Below are positions 7,050 to 15,594 of a DNA stretch of 47,224 nt, piece after piece (position 1 is the stretch's first letter; each line of letters opens with the position of its first letter). A program made the position numbers and the translations under genes. Under the pieces are notes generated by a model that did not search any database, was not told the origin of the DNA, and worked only from the letters and a program-made list of their open reading frames with translations. Source of the stretch: Advenella faeciporci (GTDB lineage Bacteria > Pseudomonadota > Gammaproteobacteria > Burkholderiales > Burkholderiaceae_B); the NCBI RefSeq assembly GCF_014652395.1, contig NZ_BMYS01000004.1:1-47224 (forward strand). The letters run 5' to 3'.

Positions 7050-7907
7050 CTACTTGCTGGCCTTATGCTGTGAACGGTTACCCGAAACAACCCGCTGGGC
7101 AATTTTGACAACAGGCCCTTCAACAACACGGGTGACCATCTTGGGCAAATCCAAAGGTCGCATGAGCATTTTTGCGGCCATGCCCAAGGGGTAATGTTGC
7201 CGGAACTGTTTGCTGAATTGCGTGCACATTTTCTTGAAGTCGGTTTTATCGCTGTTGTTGTCAACCTTGCGGTGCACCATGTATACGTGCCACAAGGCGG
7301 TTTCGGCATCGCTGTTACGGGCTTCAAGTACGCGGCGGCCAATGGCGCCGAATACTTTCAGGCGGCTGGTGGGGTTCTGCTCACGATAAAGCTTGAAGTA
7401 TTGGTAAAAATGCTTGTAATGGCTGATTTCATCGGCACGAATCAAACTGGCCATGTGGGCCAGCACCGGTTCACTGGCCTGCCCGGAAAGCGCCTGATAA
7501 AACGTAGCAGTACCGGTTTCCACCACGCAGCGGGCAGCCATTTCCAGGCAACGGGTGGGCTCAAGGGCCTCTTGGGTGCATTGCGCCGAATAATCAACAT
7601 AAAAAGAACGGTAAGCCCGGTCCCAGTCGAATTCTGGCCAGACATGTTTGGTGTAATCGCGCAGCACATAACCATGACGGGTTTCTTCAAACTTCCAGTG
7701 GTCTACCAACCATTGCATGATTTCGGGCTGGTCATTGAAGTATTCAATCAGGTTATCGGTATACAGGTCGGCGGCAATTTCAATAAATGAAGCACCGGCG
7801 ACCATATAGAACAGGTCTTCACGCGAACGAACCGCATTCAGGTCAATGTCTTGCAGGGGCACCTGGTTCAGGTCCCATAGCATGGCTGGTAAGGGTTGCT
7901 TTTGCAT
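7050..7907 (-). CDS. Ferritin-like di-iron domain protein
   Basis: This encodes 285 aa from the ATG at 7907, which has an AGGGAG ribosome-binding site; an upstream in-frame ATG (8018) would add a non-homologous leader. Candidate di-iron ligands fit a four-helix bundle: Glu43 (FIEIAADLY), Glu74/75 with His78 (EETRHGY), Glu130 (VVETGTATFY), and Glu160 with His163 (ADEISHYKHF). This resembles ferritin-like oxygenases and desaturases rather than iron stores. It lies downstream of the carboxynorspermidine genes on the same strand, so it could act in polyamine modification or in an unrelated oxidation. Substrate unknown. Confidence 0.8.
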   Translation of the reverse strand: MQKQPLPAMLWDLNQVPLQDIDLNAVRSREDLFYMVAGASFIEIAADLYTDNLIEYFNDQPEIMQWLVDHWKFEETRHGYVLRDYTKHVWPEFDWDRAYRSFYVDYSAQCTQEALEPTRCLEMAARCVVETGTATFYQALSGQASEPVLAHMASLIRADEISHYKHFYQYFKLYREQNPTSRLKVFGAIGRRVLEARNSDAETALWHVYMVHRKVDNNSDKTDFKKMCTQFSKQFRQHYPLGMAAKMLMRPLDLPKMVTRVVEGPVVKIAQRVVSGNRSQHKASK

Positions 7908-8037
7908 GGCCTGCTCCCTGGGAATGAGTGTTTTTCTTTCGTCTTCCTTAAAGAATACATGAGCACCAAATAATTTGCCACCTCTGGCAAACGCACAGGG
8001 TGGCAAATGTTCGGGCAAAACCGTAAATCAATGTGAC

Positions 8038-8056
8038 CCCGGGGCAACGTCCCGGG
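8038..8056. other. GC-rich hairpin between genes
   Basis: CCCGGG at 8038-8043 and 8051-8056 can pair around a 7-nt loop, between the dehydrogenase stop and the ferritin-like gene. A T-run follows only on the plus strand, which has no gene ending here, so it is a poor terminator for the minus-strand transcript. It may be a processing or pausing structure. Confidence 0.3.
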
Positions 8057-8076
8057 ACATCTTTTTCAGGCAGTAT

Positions 8077-9363
8077 TTAGGCAGTGGCAAACCTTTTTTC
8101 AGGTTCGCTGCTGGCCATTTCCCGCATGGGTTCCAGAAGACGATCACCGTGTTCATCTTTAATGCGGGTTACCAGGCCCATATTATTCATAAGGGCGATG
8201 AACGGAGCCGGGTCCTGTTCTTCCACGTTAACCATGCATTTGCTATCCCAGGTGCCCTTGGCAATTAATATGGCAGCGGCAACGGCCGGGACGCCTGCCG
8301 TATAGGAAATGGCCTGGCTGCCTACTTCGGCGTAGCATTCTTCATGATCGCACGTGTTGTAAATCATGACTTCTTTTGGCTGGCCGTCTTTGGTGCCTTT
8401 TAGCAGGTCGCCAATGCAGGTTTTGCCCGTATAGCCGGCGGCCAGTGAAGCAGGGTCTGGCAGAACGGCCTTCACCACTTCCAGCGGCACAATTTCCTGG
8501 CCCCGTGCAGTGAGTACGGGTTTTTCTGAAAGCAGGCCCAGGTTCTTCAATACATTAAACACATTGATGTAGTGCTCACCAAAACCCATCCAGAAACGGA
8601 TATTGGGTACGTCAAGGAAACGCGACAGCGAGTGCAGCTCATCGTGTCCGGTTAAATAAGCCATGCTTTTGCCGGTCACGGGCATGTCCCATTCTTTACC
8701 ATGCTCAAACATTTTGTTGGCTTTCCACTGGCTGTTCTCCCAGGACCAGACGGTAGAGGTAAACTCGCGAAAGTTGATCTCAGGGTCAAAGTTGGTGGCA
8801 AAATAACGGCCATGGCTGCCAGCATTAATATCAATAATATCAATGGAGTCAACCTGGTCGAAGTAGTTGTCGTAGGCGAAACGGGCATAGGCGTTAACCA
8901 CACCCGGGTCAAAACCAACACCCAGGACGGCAGTCACGCCCGCCTCTTTACATGCCTGGCTGCGTTTCCATTCGTAGTTGGCATACCAGGGCGGAGTTTC
9001 GCAAACCTTGCTTGGATCTTCATGAATGGCAGTATCCAGATAAGCGGCGCCGGTACCAATACAGGCTTCCAGCACGGACATATTCAAAAACGGTGAGCCA
9101 ACGTTAATCACAATCTGGCTTTTGGTAGCGCGAATCAGTGCTTTGGTTGCTTCAATATCCATGGCATCAAGTTGGTGTGCACGCAAAACACCAGGACTTT
9201 GCAGATTGCCCTTTTCCTTGATGGAGTCAATAATGGCTTCACATTTGCCAACCGTACGTGAGGCAATATTGATATCGCCCAGCAGTTTGTTGTTTTGCGC
9301 ACATTTATGTGCAACGACATGAGCGACGCCACCGGCACCGATAACAAGTACATTACGTTTCAT
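8077..9363 (-). CDS. Carboxynorspermidine dehydrogenase (saccharopine dehydrogenase family)
   Basis: This encodes 428 aa. It has an N-terminal Rossmann fold with VLVIGAGGVAHVVAHKCAQ, then NIASRTVGKCEAI, and the saccharopine-dehydrogenase-like middle (AYLDTAIHEDP, AVLGVGFDPGVVNAYARFA). The family condenses putrescine or diaminopropane with aspartate semialdehyde and reduces the product to carboxyspermidine or carboxynorspermidine with NADPH. Its partner decarboxylase lies 35 nt upstream on the same strand, which confirms the pathway: the alternative route to spermidine that needs no decarboxylated SAM. An AGGGG site precedes the ATG. Confidence 0.9.
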   Translation of the reverse strand: MKRNVLVIGAGGVAHVVAHKCAQNNKLLGDINIASRTVGKCEAIIDSIKEKGNLQSPGVLRAHQLDAMDIEATKALIRATKSQIVINVGSPFLNMSVLEACIGTGAAYLDTAIHEDPSKVCETPPWYANYEWKRSQACKEAGVTAVLGVGFDPGVVNAYARFAYDNYFDQVDSIDIIDINAGSHGRYFATNFDPEINFREFTSTVWSWENSQWKANKMFEHGKEWDMPVTGKSMAYLTGHDELHSLSRFLDVPNIRFWMGFGEHYINVFNVLKNLGLLSEKPVLTARGQEIVPLEVVKAVLPDPASLAAGYTGKTCIGDLLKGTKDGQPKEVMIYNTCDHEECYAEVGSQAISYTAGVPAVAAAILIAKGTWDSKCMVNVEEQDPAPFIALMNNMGLVTRIKDEHGDRLLEPMREMASSEPEKRFATA

Positions 9364-9398
9364 AGGTGTACCCCTTTTATTTAAATTTAAAGATTTTA

Positions 9399-10496
9399 TT
9401 AAGACAGGCTATTAACGTAGTCGTCATAACCAAACTCACGCACGGCACGAATGCTGCCATCGACCTCCTTGATGGCGATAGCCGGCATGTTTACGCCGTT
9501 AAACCAGTTTTTCTTGACCATGGTGTAACCGCCTGCATCCCCAATCGAAAGCCGGTCACCCACCTGCAATGGCGCATCAAAATTGCCTTCGCCAAAAATA
9601 TCTCCGGCCAGACAGGTCTTGCCGCATATCTGGTAACGGTGTTCTCCGGTTTCATTACCGATGGGTGCTGTTTCACGGTAAATAAGCAAATCAAGCATAT
9701 GGGCTTCGGTAGAGCTGTCCACAATAGCCAGATGTTTACCATTAAAGGCCGTATCCAGCACGCTGACTTCCAGCGTAGTGGTGTAACGCACGGTTGCCTC
9801 ACCGGGCTCCAGGTAAACCTGGACACCGTAGGTTTGCGCAAATTGGCGCAAGCGTTGGCAGAATTTGTCCAGTTCATAACCCGGTTTGGTAAAACTGATA
9901 CCGCCCCCTAAACTGACCCATTTCAGCTGATGCAAAATGGCACTGTAACGCGCTTCCACCTGGGCAAGAAGCTCGTCAAAACGGGCGAAGTCTGCATTTT
10001 CACAGTTATTGTGAATCATGACGCCATCAAGGCGATCGATAATGGCCAGAATACGTTCCGGGTTTCCTTCACCCAAACGGCTGAACTGACGGGCAGGGTC
10101 GGCCAGATCAAAGCTGGAACTGCTGATGCCCGGATTCAGGCGCAGGCCTTTGGGTTTGTTGCCCGCCCTGGCTTCAAAGCGCTCAAGCTGGCTGATGGAG
10201 TTGAAGATGATTTTGTCGCTGTTGGCCAGCACTTCGTCTATTTCATGGTCGGCAAAGGCAACGCTGTAGGCGTGGGTTTCACCGCCAAATTTCTGGTAAC
10301 CCAGCTTGACTTCGTACAATGAGGAAGAAGTGGTGCCATCCATGTAGGGCTTCATGGAATCAAATACCGACCATGTTGCAAAGCACTTTAGGGCTAGCAG
10401 CAGTTTGGCGCCTGAGTTTTTTCTGACGTAATCAATAATTTCAAGATTACGTTGTAATGCGGTTTTATCAATCAGGTAATAGGGGGTTTGAAGCAT
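9399..10496 (-). CDS. nspC: Carboxynorspermidine decarboxylase
   Basis: This encodes 365 aa from the ATG at 10496 (MLQTPYYLID); the in-frame extension upstream overlaps the XRE gene and is not family-like. It is a PLP-dependent fold-III decarboxylase. The PLP lysine is Lys37 in LLALKCFATWSVF, followed by GTTSSSLYEVKLG, LRLNPGISSSSFD, VSLGGGISF and EPGEATV. NspC removes the carboxyl group from carboxy(nor)spermidine. The gene is followed by the matching dehydrogenase and preceded, 20 nt away, by an XRE regulator. Confidence 0.93.
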   Translation of the reverse strand: MLQTPYYLIDKTALQRNLEIIDYVRKNSGAKLLLALKCFATWSVFDSMKPYMDGTTSSSLYEVKLGYQKFGGETHAYSVAFADHEIDEVLANSDKIIFNSISQLERFEARAGNKPKGLRLNPGISSSSFDLADPARQFSRLGEGNPERILAIIDRLDGVMIHNNCENADFARFDELLAQVEARYSAILHQLKWVSLGGGISFTKPGYELDKFCQRLRQFAQTYGVQVYLEPGEATVRYTTTLEVSVLDTAFNGKHLAIVDSSTEAHMLDLLIYRETAPIGNETGEHRYQICGKTCLAGDIFGEGNFDAPLQVGDRLSIGDAGGYTMVKKNWFNGVNMPAIAIKEVDGSIRAVREFGYDDYVNSLS

Positions 10497-10516
10497 TTTT
10501 TGTGTGTACCTTTTAC

Positions 10517-10855
10517 TTAATCGGGAGGTCGGTTTTTTTTGCATGAAGACGTTGATTCATCTTCAAGACAATCAATGAAAATGGCAGACCGGCCAGGGAA
10601 AATAGCTGTCAACTCGAGCTTGCCGCCCAGGCTTTCAACATAGTGGCTGATAGAGGAAAGCAGCATGTCATGACGTTTTTCAAGACGGGAAACGGTGTCC
10701 TGCCCAACGCCCATGGTTTCTGAGAGATCTGCCTGTGTCAGCTTGACCATTTTGCGCAGCTGTTTCAGCGTAGCGCGCTGCATGGCGAAAACATCGCCTT
10801 TGGCGCTGTTTTCAGACGCTTTTGCAATGGCTGTGTTGTCACGCTTTTTTGACAT
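10517..10855 (-). CDS. XRE-family helix-turn-helix regulator
   Basis: This encodes 112 aa. The HTH is LRKMVKLTQADLSETMGVGQDTVSRLEKR (about residues 33-61), then DMLLSSISHYVESLGGKLELTAIFPG, a tail common in HigA-like and stand-alone XRE proteins. It lies 20 nt before nspC on the same strand and may be co-transcribed with the polyamine genes. No toxin gene is beside it. The upstream region has two near-direct ATGTA(C/T) motifs (10884-10910) that could be an autoregulatory site. Confidence 0.88.
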   Translation of the reverse strand: MSKKRDNTAIAKASENSAKGDVFAMQRATLKQLRKMVKLTQADLSETMGVGQDTVSRLEKRHDMLLSSISHYVESLGGKLELTAIFPGRSAIFIDCLEDESTSSCKKNRPPD

Positions 10856-10941
10856 GTAAGTTTTCTCGATATGGATCAGAGTACATATTATGCATCACAA
10901 TACATATGAGTTCAAGCGCATATTTAGATTTTTAAAAAAGT

Positions 10942-11859
10942 TTATGAATTAACTTTTTCAGACTTCATCATGGCACACACTTTATTAATTAAATTTGCGT
11001 TGGGCGCATAGATACTGTCTTTATGGGTATACAAAACCATTTCCCCGAAATTAACGGTTTGGGTAGTGGGCAGTATGTGTAAAATGCCCTGATCAATGAA
11101 ATATTGCGCAATCCCCAGTGGCAAAGCCGCAATCAGGTTTTGTCGTTCAAGCAAAATGACATTGCTCATGGTAACGCTTGACCTGATCAGGATATGCGGC
11201 TGGTTAAGCCCGTACCGGTCGCACAGCTCTATTAACCGAAGGTTAGCATATGTGTCTTCTGGCGGAAAAATCCAGTTGCACTGATGCAGGTCATCTGAAG
11301 TAATCCGGGCTTTGCTTGCCAGGGGATGCTGACGGCCACACACCAGTACCATGGGTTCATAATCAAGGATAATCCGGTTAAAACCGGTTAGGTCAATCTG
11401 TTCGCTGCTACGCCCGATAACCAGATCCAGCTTACCGACCCGCAGCTTTTCCAGTAACGGCAGTACCGTACCATCTTCAATGCTCACTTGCAGGCCTTTG
11501 ACGTGCTCCATTAAAGAACAGACCAGTTCCGGCACAATGGAAATCGTGGCGGTTGGCAAGGCACCAATTTTCAGGCAACGCTGACGGCTTTGTCCCAAAC
11601 GGGCAAGCTCATCCTGAATGCGCTGTGCCGAATGCAAAATTTCACGTGCATAGGGTATGAGCATTGCGCCAAAAACAGTGGGCACCGTTCCGCTGGAACT
11701 GCGATCAAACAGCGTGAAACCAAGCTCTGCCTCTATTTGGGCAAGTACTTTAGAGGCTGCTGGCTGGGTCATGTGCAACAGCTCAGCGGATCGACGAAGG
11801 TTTGCCGTCTCGGCCAAGGAAGTGATTAATTCAGCCTGGCGTTTTTTCAGGAAAAACAT
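10942..11859 (-). CDS. LysR-family transcriptional regulator
   Basis: This encodes 305 aa from the ATG at 11859 (MFFLKKRQAEL); the longer frame upstream covers the promoter gap. The N-terminal HTH is LAETANLRRSAELLHMTQPAASKVLAQIEAELGFTLFDRSS, followed by the periplasmic-binding-like effector domain (LKIGALPTATISIVPELV, DLVIGRSSE). It is divergent from the sulfatase/Bug operon and is likely its regulator, responding to the transported or hydrolysed compound. LysR proteins of this GbpR-like type often control catabolic genes for sugars and aromatics. Confidence 0.92.
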   Translation of the reverse strand: MFFLKKRQAELITSLAETANLRRSAELLHMTQPAASKVLAQIEAELGFTLFDRSSSGTVPTVFGAMLIPYAREILHSAQRIQDELARLGQSRQRCLKIGALPTATISIVPELVCSLMEHVKGLQVSIEDGTVLPLLEKLRVGKLDLVIGRSSEQIDLTGFNRIILDYEPMVLVCGRQHPLASKARITSDDLHQCNWIFPPEDTYANLRLIELCDRYGLNQPHILIRSSVTMSNVILLERQNLIAALPLGIAQYFIDQGILHILPTTQTVNFGEMVLYTHKDSIYAPNANLINKVCAMMKSEKVNS

Positions 11860-11981
11860 GGTAGATGCCAATTTGGTTATCAGGTTAGTCCAAAAATGAA
11901 TTTTACAGTTATCAAGGGGTGTGGAACAATCGTCAAAAACAAATAAATCATTGACGCTAAATATAATGTTCGGAGACTGAA

Positions 11982-12137
11982 GTGAAATATACCCCATTTA
12001 AATACATCGGGGCGGGTTTGTCCGCCCTTTTCGTTAGCGCCCAGAACCTGACAGAAACCATCGAGTTGCTACGTAAGAAACCTGAAAAAACAATCCAGCA
12101 ACCTACCACTAACCAAAAATTAAAGGGTAAATCATGA
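11982..12137 (+). CDS. Possible 51-aa ORF overlapping the sulfatase start
   Basis: A GTG at 11982 has a GGAG ribosome-binding site 6 nt upstream and opens a 51-codon frame that stops with TGA at 12135-12137, overlapping the sulfatase ATG (12134) as ATGA. The N-terminus has a hydrophobic run (YIGAGLSALFVSA) and the C-terminus is basic and polar. It could be a leader peptide that couples translation, or chance. No homology is recognised. Confidence 0.35.
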   Translation: MKYTPFKYIGAGLSALFVSAQNLTETIELLRKKPEKTIQQPTTNQKLKGKS

Positions 12138-13720
12138 CTAAACCCGTCAATTTTCTAATCTTTATCGCTGACCAGCTACGTGCAGACCATTTGGGCTGTT
12201 ATGGCAACCAGGTAGTTAAAACCCCTGTGATTGACGCACTGGCCCGTCGGGGGTTCCATTTTACCAATATGCATGTGGCCACACCCATTTGTATGCCCAA
12301 CCGCGCCAGCATGATGACGGGCCGGTATCCTTCCGTGCATGGTGCACGGCATAACGGCATTCCGCTTTCACTTAAAGCCAAGACTTTTGTAGACAGCTTG
12401 CGCCTTGCCGGGTACAACACCGCCCAGGTTGGCAAAATCCATTTGCAGAACATGACCAGCATGGAGCCGCTCTGGCCGCTAGAACCGGAAGAACGCACCA
12501 GGCTTGAGGCATTTGAACCCGACGACGGCAACTACAACCAGGAAAAACGTGACCGTTGGCTAGAGAGCAATGATTATGATCTTGACTATCCTTATTACGG
12601 TTTTGAAAAAGTCAAACTGGTGGATGACCATGCCGATATCGTACACGGCCATTATCGTTACTGGCTGCGGCAGAATATCCCCAATGGAGAAAGCCTGATT
12701 GGCCCTGAAAACGCCATCCCCACCCCGGATTATCAATTGAGCAAAGTTGGTCAGGCATGGCGCACACGGTTAACGGTAGATCAATACCCATCTGCCTATA
12801 TTGCCAATCGCAGCATGGATTTACTTGAAGACTACGCCCAAAGCAAGCAACCCTTCTTTCTTCAGGTTTCCTTTCCCGATCCCCACCACCCGTTCACACC
12901 ACCGGGAGAGTACTGGGACATGTACAAACCGGAAGACATGACGCTGCCAGACTCTTTTTATTCTGAACATGAGCGTCTTGAACACGTAAAATGGCTGCAT
13001 GAAAAACGTGACTCGGGCACTGCCGCTAAAAAAGGAACAGCCGCTTTTGCCTGCGATGAACGTGAAGCCAAAGAAGCCCTTGCCCTGAACTATGGATCCA
13101 TCAGCAATATTGACGCTCAGATAGGCAGGGTTCTGGACAAGCTGGAAGAAACAGGGCTGGCTGATAATATCGTGGTGATTTTTACCAGTGACCATGGTGA
13201 CTTTCTGGGTGACCACCAGCTGCTTCTGAAAGGCCCTCTTCATTATCGCGGCCTGACCCGGGTACCCTTCATCTGGGCAGATCCCGTAAACCCCGAGCTA
13301 AAAACCGGTGATAGTTCCAATGCATTAACCAGTACGATTGATCTGGCACCCACCATTCTTAACCGCGCGGGAGTTCCCCTGTTTAATGGTATCCAGGGTA
13401 AAGATATGGCGCCCGTTGTTATTGGTCAAATCGACAAGTTGCGTGATGCGCTGCTCATTGAGGAAGAGGGCCAGCGCGTAATTCTGGGTTTGAATACACG
13501 GATCCGCTGCCGCAGCTTGCTGACGCAACAATATCGCATGACTATTTATGACACCGCATCCTGGGGTGAGCTCTACGATCTGGAAAAAGACCCCAATGAA
13601 CTGAACAACTTATGGAACAACAAAGACATGGCTGGTATAAGGGCAATGATGATGGAAAAACTGGCATACACCAACCTGGAATTGGTCGATAAAAGCCCTT
13701 ACCCGACAGCATTGGCCTGA
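12134..13720 (+). CDS. Sulfatase / alkaline phosphatase superfamily hydrolase
   Basis: This encodes 528 aa. Metal ligands begin at Asp13 (FIADQLRADHLGCYGN). The catalytic motif is C53-M-P-N-R57 in PICMPNRASMMTGRYP, where Cys53 would be converted to formylglycine. Asn replaces the common Ser at the fourth position, still fitting CxPxR. The second metal site is FTSDHGDFLGDH. No signal peptide is seen, so it is probably cytoplasmic and may act on an imported sulfate ester or phosphonate monoester. A Bug receptor follows and a LysR regulator is divergent. The substrate cannot be told from the sequence; arylsulfatase, choline-sulfatase and phosphonate monoester hydrolase relatives are all close. 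Confidence 0.9.
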   Translation: MTKPVNFLIFIADQLRADHLGCYGNQVVKTPVIDALARRGFHFTNMHVATPICMPNRASMMTGRYPSVHGARHNGIPLSLKAKTFVDSLRLAGYNTAQVGKIHLQNMTSMEPLWPLEPEERTRLEAFEPDDGNYNQEKRDRWLESNDYDLDYPYYGFEKVKLVDDHADIVHGHYRYWLRQNIPNGESLIGPENAIPTPDYQLSKVGQAWRTRLTVDQYPSAYIANRSMDLLEDYAQSKQPFFLQVSFPDPHHPFTPPGEYWDMYKPEDMTLPDSFYSEHERLEHVKWLHEKRDSGTAAKKGTAAFACDEREAKEALALNYGSISNIDAQIGRVLDKLEETGLADNIVVIFTSDHGDFLGDHQLLLKGPLHYRGLTRVPFIWADPVNPELKTGDSSNALTSTIDLAPTILNRAGVPLFNGIQGKDMAPVVIGQIDKLRDALLIEEEGQRVILGLNTRIRCRSLLTQQYRMTIYDTASWGELYDLEKDPNELNNLWNNKDMAGIRAMMMEKLAYTNLELVDKSPYPTALA

Positions 13721-13833
13721 TTTCAAAAAATAAAAAATATTAATTTTGCGCTTGCATTTACTGTGAGGGCTTGGCCTGTTAAATCCGGCTACCACCAACA
13801 TCAGTATCAAAATTACACGGAGACGAATTCAAA

Positions 13834-14823
13834 ATGAAAACACAGACACTAATGATTAAAAACGGCATGGCTGCTGTATTGCTGGCCACAGCAATTTTTG
13901 GTGGACAAGCGCTGGCCGCCTACCCTGAAAAACCAGTCACGATCATCATCAACTATCCGGCCGGAGGCGCGCTTGACCTGGCAACCCGAGCGCTGGCAAC
14001 CAATCTTGGCAAACAGTTCAACCAGCCCATTGTGATTGAAAACAGGCCCGGTGCTTCGGGCATTATTGGTGCCGAGAACGTGTCACGCCAGAAACCCGAT
14101 GGCTACACCATGCTGGCAACCATTGACTCCCTGCTAACGGTTAACCCCTACATTTACAAAAATACAAAGTTTGATCCTGCAAAATCCCTGGACCTGGTAG
14201 GCTTGATGGGCACCTTCAACCAAGTCCTGATGGTTAACAAGGCAAGCAAGATCAAGGACATCAAGGGCTTGGCGGCACTTGCCAAAGATCGTGACCTGAA
14301 CTATTCATCGGCCGGTCCAGGCACCCCGGGGCACCTGACGATGGAGAGTTTTCGTCTGGCCACAAACCTTAACATGCTGAATATTCCTTTTAACGGCAAT
14401 GCACCAGCCATGAATGCCCTGCTGGGCAATCAAGTTGATGCCGGCTTTCTGGTCATGGGTGGTTCAACCCTGCAACATATCCAGGCGGGTACGCTGGTCC
14501 CCATCGCCACTTCTGGCAAAACGCGTGAATCCAAGTTACCAGACATTCCTACGGTTGCAGAAAGCGGTCTGCCCGGTCTTGAAAATTTTGACATGCAGTT
14601 CGCTTTTTTCCTGATGTCTCCCAAAGGGCTGGACCCTGCCATTGCAGAAAAATGGAACCAGGCGCTTGGCAAGGCAATGCAATCAGATGAGGTAAAAGCA
14701 CAATTTGAAACGCTAACAATCCAATTGGTCAACGGCAGTCAGGAAGAGGCCCAGCGTTGGATAGAAGAATATGGCTCGAAAATGCGTCAGGTTATTACAG
14801 ACGCGGACGTCAAGGTTGAATAA
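13834..14823 (+). CDS. Bug/TctC-family tripartite tricarboxylate binding protein
   Basis: This encodes 329 aa. The signal peptide ends with GGQALA before AYPEKPVTIIINYPAGGALDLATRA. Other family motifs are IVIENRPGASGIIGAENVSRQKPDGYTML and AGPGTPGHLTMESFR. It starts 113 bp after the sulfatase on the same strand with a GGAGACG ribosome-binding site, so it is probably co-transcribed and delivers that enzyme's substrate. Membrane subunits are absent. It is the second of three such proteins in the window. Confidence 0.93.
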   Translation: MKTQTLMIKNGMAAVLLATAIFGGQALAAYPEKPVTIIINYPAGGALDLATRALATNLGKQFNQPIVIENRPGASGIIGAENVSRQKPDGYTMLATIDSLLTVNPYIYKNTKFDPAKSLDLVGLMGTFNQVLMVNKASKIKDIKGLAALAKDRDLNYSSAGPGTPGHLTMESFRLATNLNMLNIPFNGNAPAMNALLGNQVDAGFLVMGGSTLQHIQAGTLVPIATSGKTRESKLPDIPTVAESGLPGLENFDMQFAFFLMSPKGLDPAIAEKWNQALGKAMQSDEVKAQFETLTIQLVNGSQEEAQRWIEEYGSKMRQVITDADVKVE

Positions 14824-14880
14824 GCAAGAAGGAATTATCGCTTAAGGAGTTGCGAATCAGGCACAAGGGATCACTGACAA

Positions 14881-15462
14881 TTAATCGGGTGATTCCTGCG
14901 CCTGACTAATAAAATCCTCCAGCATTTGAGTCAAGTCCTTGCAAAAGACGATTTCTTCTTCGCTGGACAGGCGTCCCAGGCTTTTATTGCGGGTTGGATA
15001 ACGGCCAAACCGGTCTATCATGGCCTTGTGCTGGATTTCATGTTCCAGGGTGGCCGGATCACCCAGTTCGGTAAACAGAACCAAGGCCTTTTCATGGATA
15101 CACCGGGATTCCGAATGCATGAATGGCATGATGACGAATTTTCTTTCCATGGTGGAGAGCGTTTGGTACTCAGGCAGCTTAATGGCTTCCTGGGCCAGTA
15201 CCAGGGCCATGCCATCCTGGCTGAAAGCTCGCGGCGTATCGCGCCAGATATTGCGCGAAAACTGGTCCAGCACAATAATTTCAGCCAGACGCCCTTTCAT
15301 GGTCGCACGCCATGCATCACACTCTCCCTGCGCCGCCGCCTCACAAACATCACCAAAGCGTTCACGAATGGTCTGGTCGTATGATTTACCACCCTGAAAC
15401 CACATTTGCGGCGTGCTTTCCATGAACCAGAAATGAAGGATGTCTTGGGGAGTGGTTTGCAT
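14881..15462 (-). CDS. DUF924-family protein
   Basis: This encodes 193 aa from the ATG at 15462, preceded by GGAG; an ATG four codons upstream is possible. The DUF924 pattern is clear: ILHFWFMESTPQMWFQGGKSYDQTIRERFGD, LAEIIVLDQFSRNIWRDTPRAFSQD, and FVIMPFMHSESRCIHEKALVLF. These proteins are alpha-helical, TPR-like and widespread, without an established function. It stands alone between the Bug gene (convergent) and the carbonic anhydrase gene. Confidence 0.9.
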   Translation of the reverse strand: MQTTPQDILHFWFMESTPQMWFQGGKSYDQTIRERFGDVCEAAAQGECDAWRATMKGRLAEIIVLDQFSRNIWRDTPRAFSQDGMALVLAQEAIKLPEYQTLSTMERKFVIMPFMHSESRCIHEKALVLFTELGDPATLEHEIQHKAMIDRFGRYPTRNKSLGRLSSEEEIVFCKDLTQMLEDFISQAQESPD

Positions 15463-15523
15463 TGGGATCTCCATCGCCGCAGGCGAAGATCATTTCGCCC
15501 TCGTTGTAATGTTCATTTACTCA

Positions 15524-15553
15524 GAAAAAAATGGCCGCTTTAGATGGCGGCCG
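15524..15553 (-). terminator. Rho-independent terminator after the carbonic anhydrase gene
   Basis: Read on the minus strand, a GGCCGC stem (15533-15538 pairing with 15547-15552, 8-nt loop) is followed by A and a run of seven T. It lies about 40 bp past the carbonic anhydrase stop codon and before the DUF924 gene, so the two are separate transcripts. Confidence 0.8.
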
Positions 15554-15594
15554 TTTCTTATTTCAAACGATAAAACGTTTGGCATAACAATGAC

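Noticed and set aside
11951-11967. TTGACG and TATAAT as a promoter for the sulfatase operon
   Set aside because: The two boxes are only about 5 bp apart, so they cannot work as one sigma-70 promoter. TATAAT alone would place the start too close to the ribosome-binding site of the small ORF.
14850-14905. Imperfect inverted repeat between the Bug and DUF924 genes
   Set aside because: The arms have several mismatches, a long loop and no T-run, and one arm is coding sequence. Not strong enough to call a terminator.
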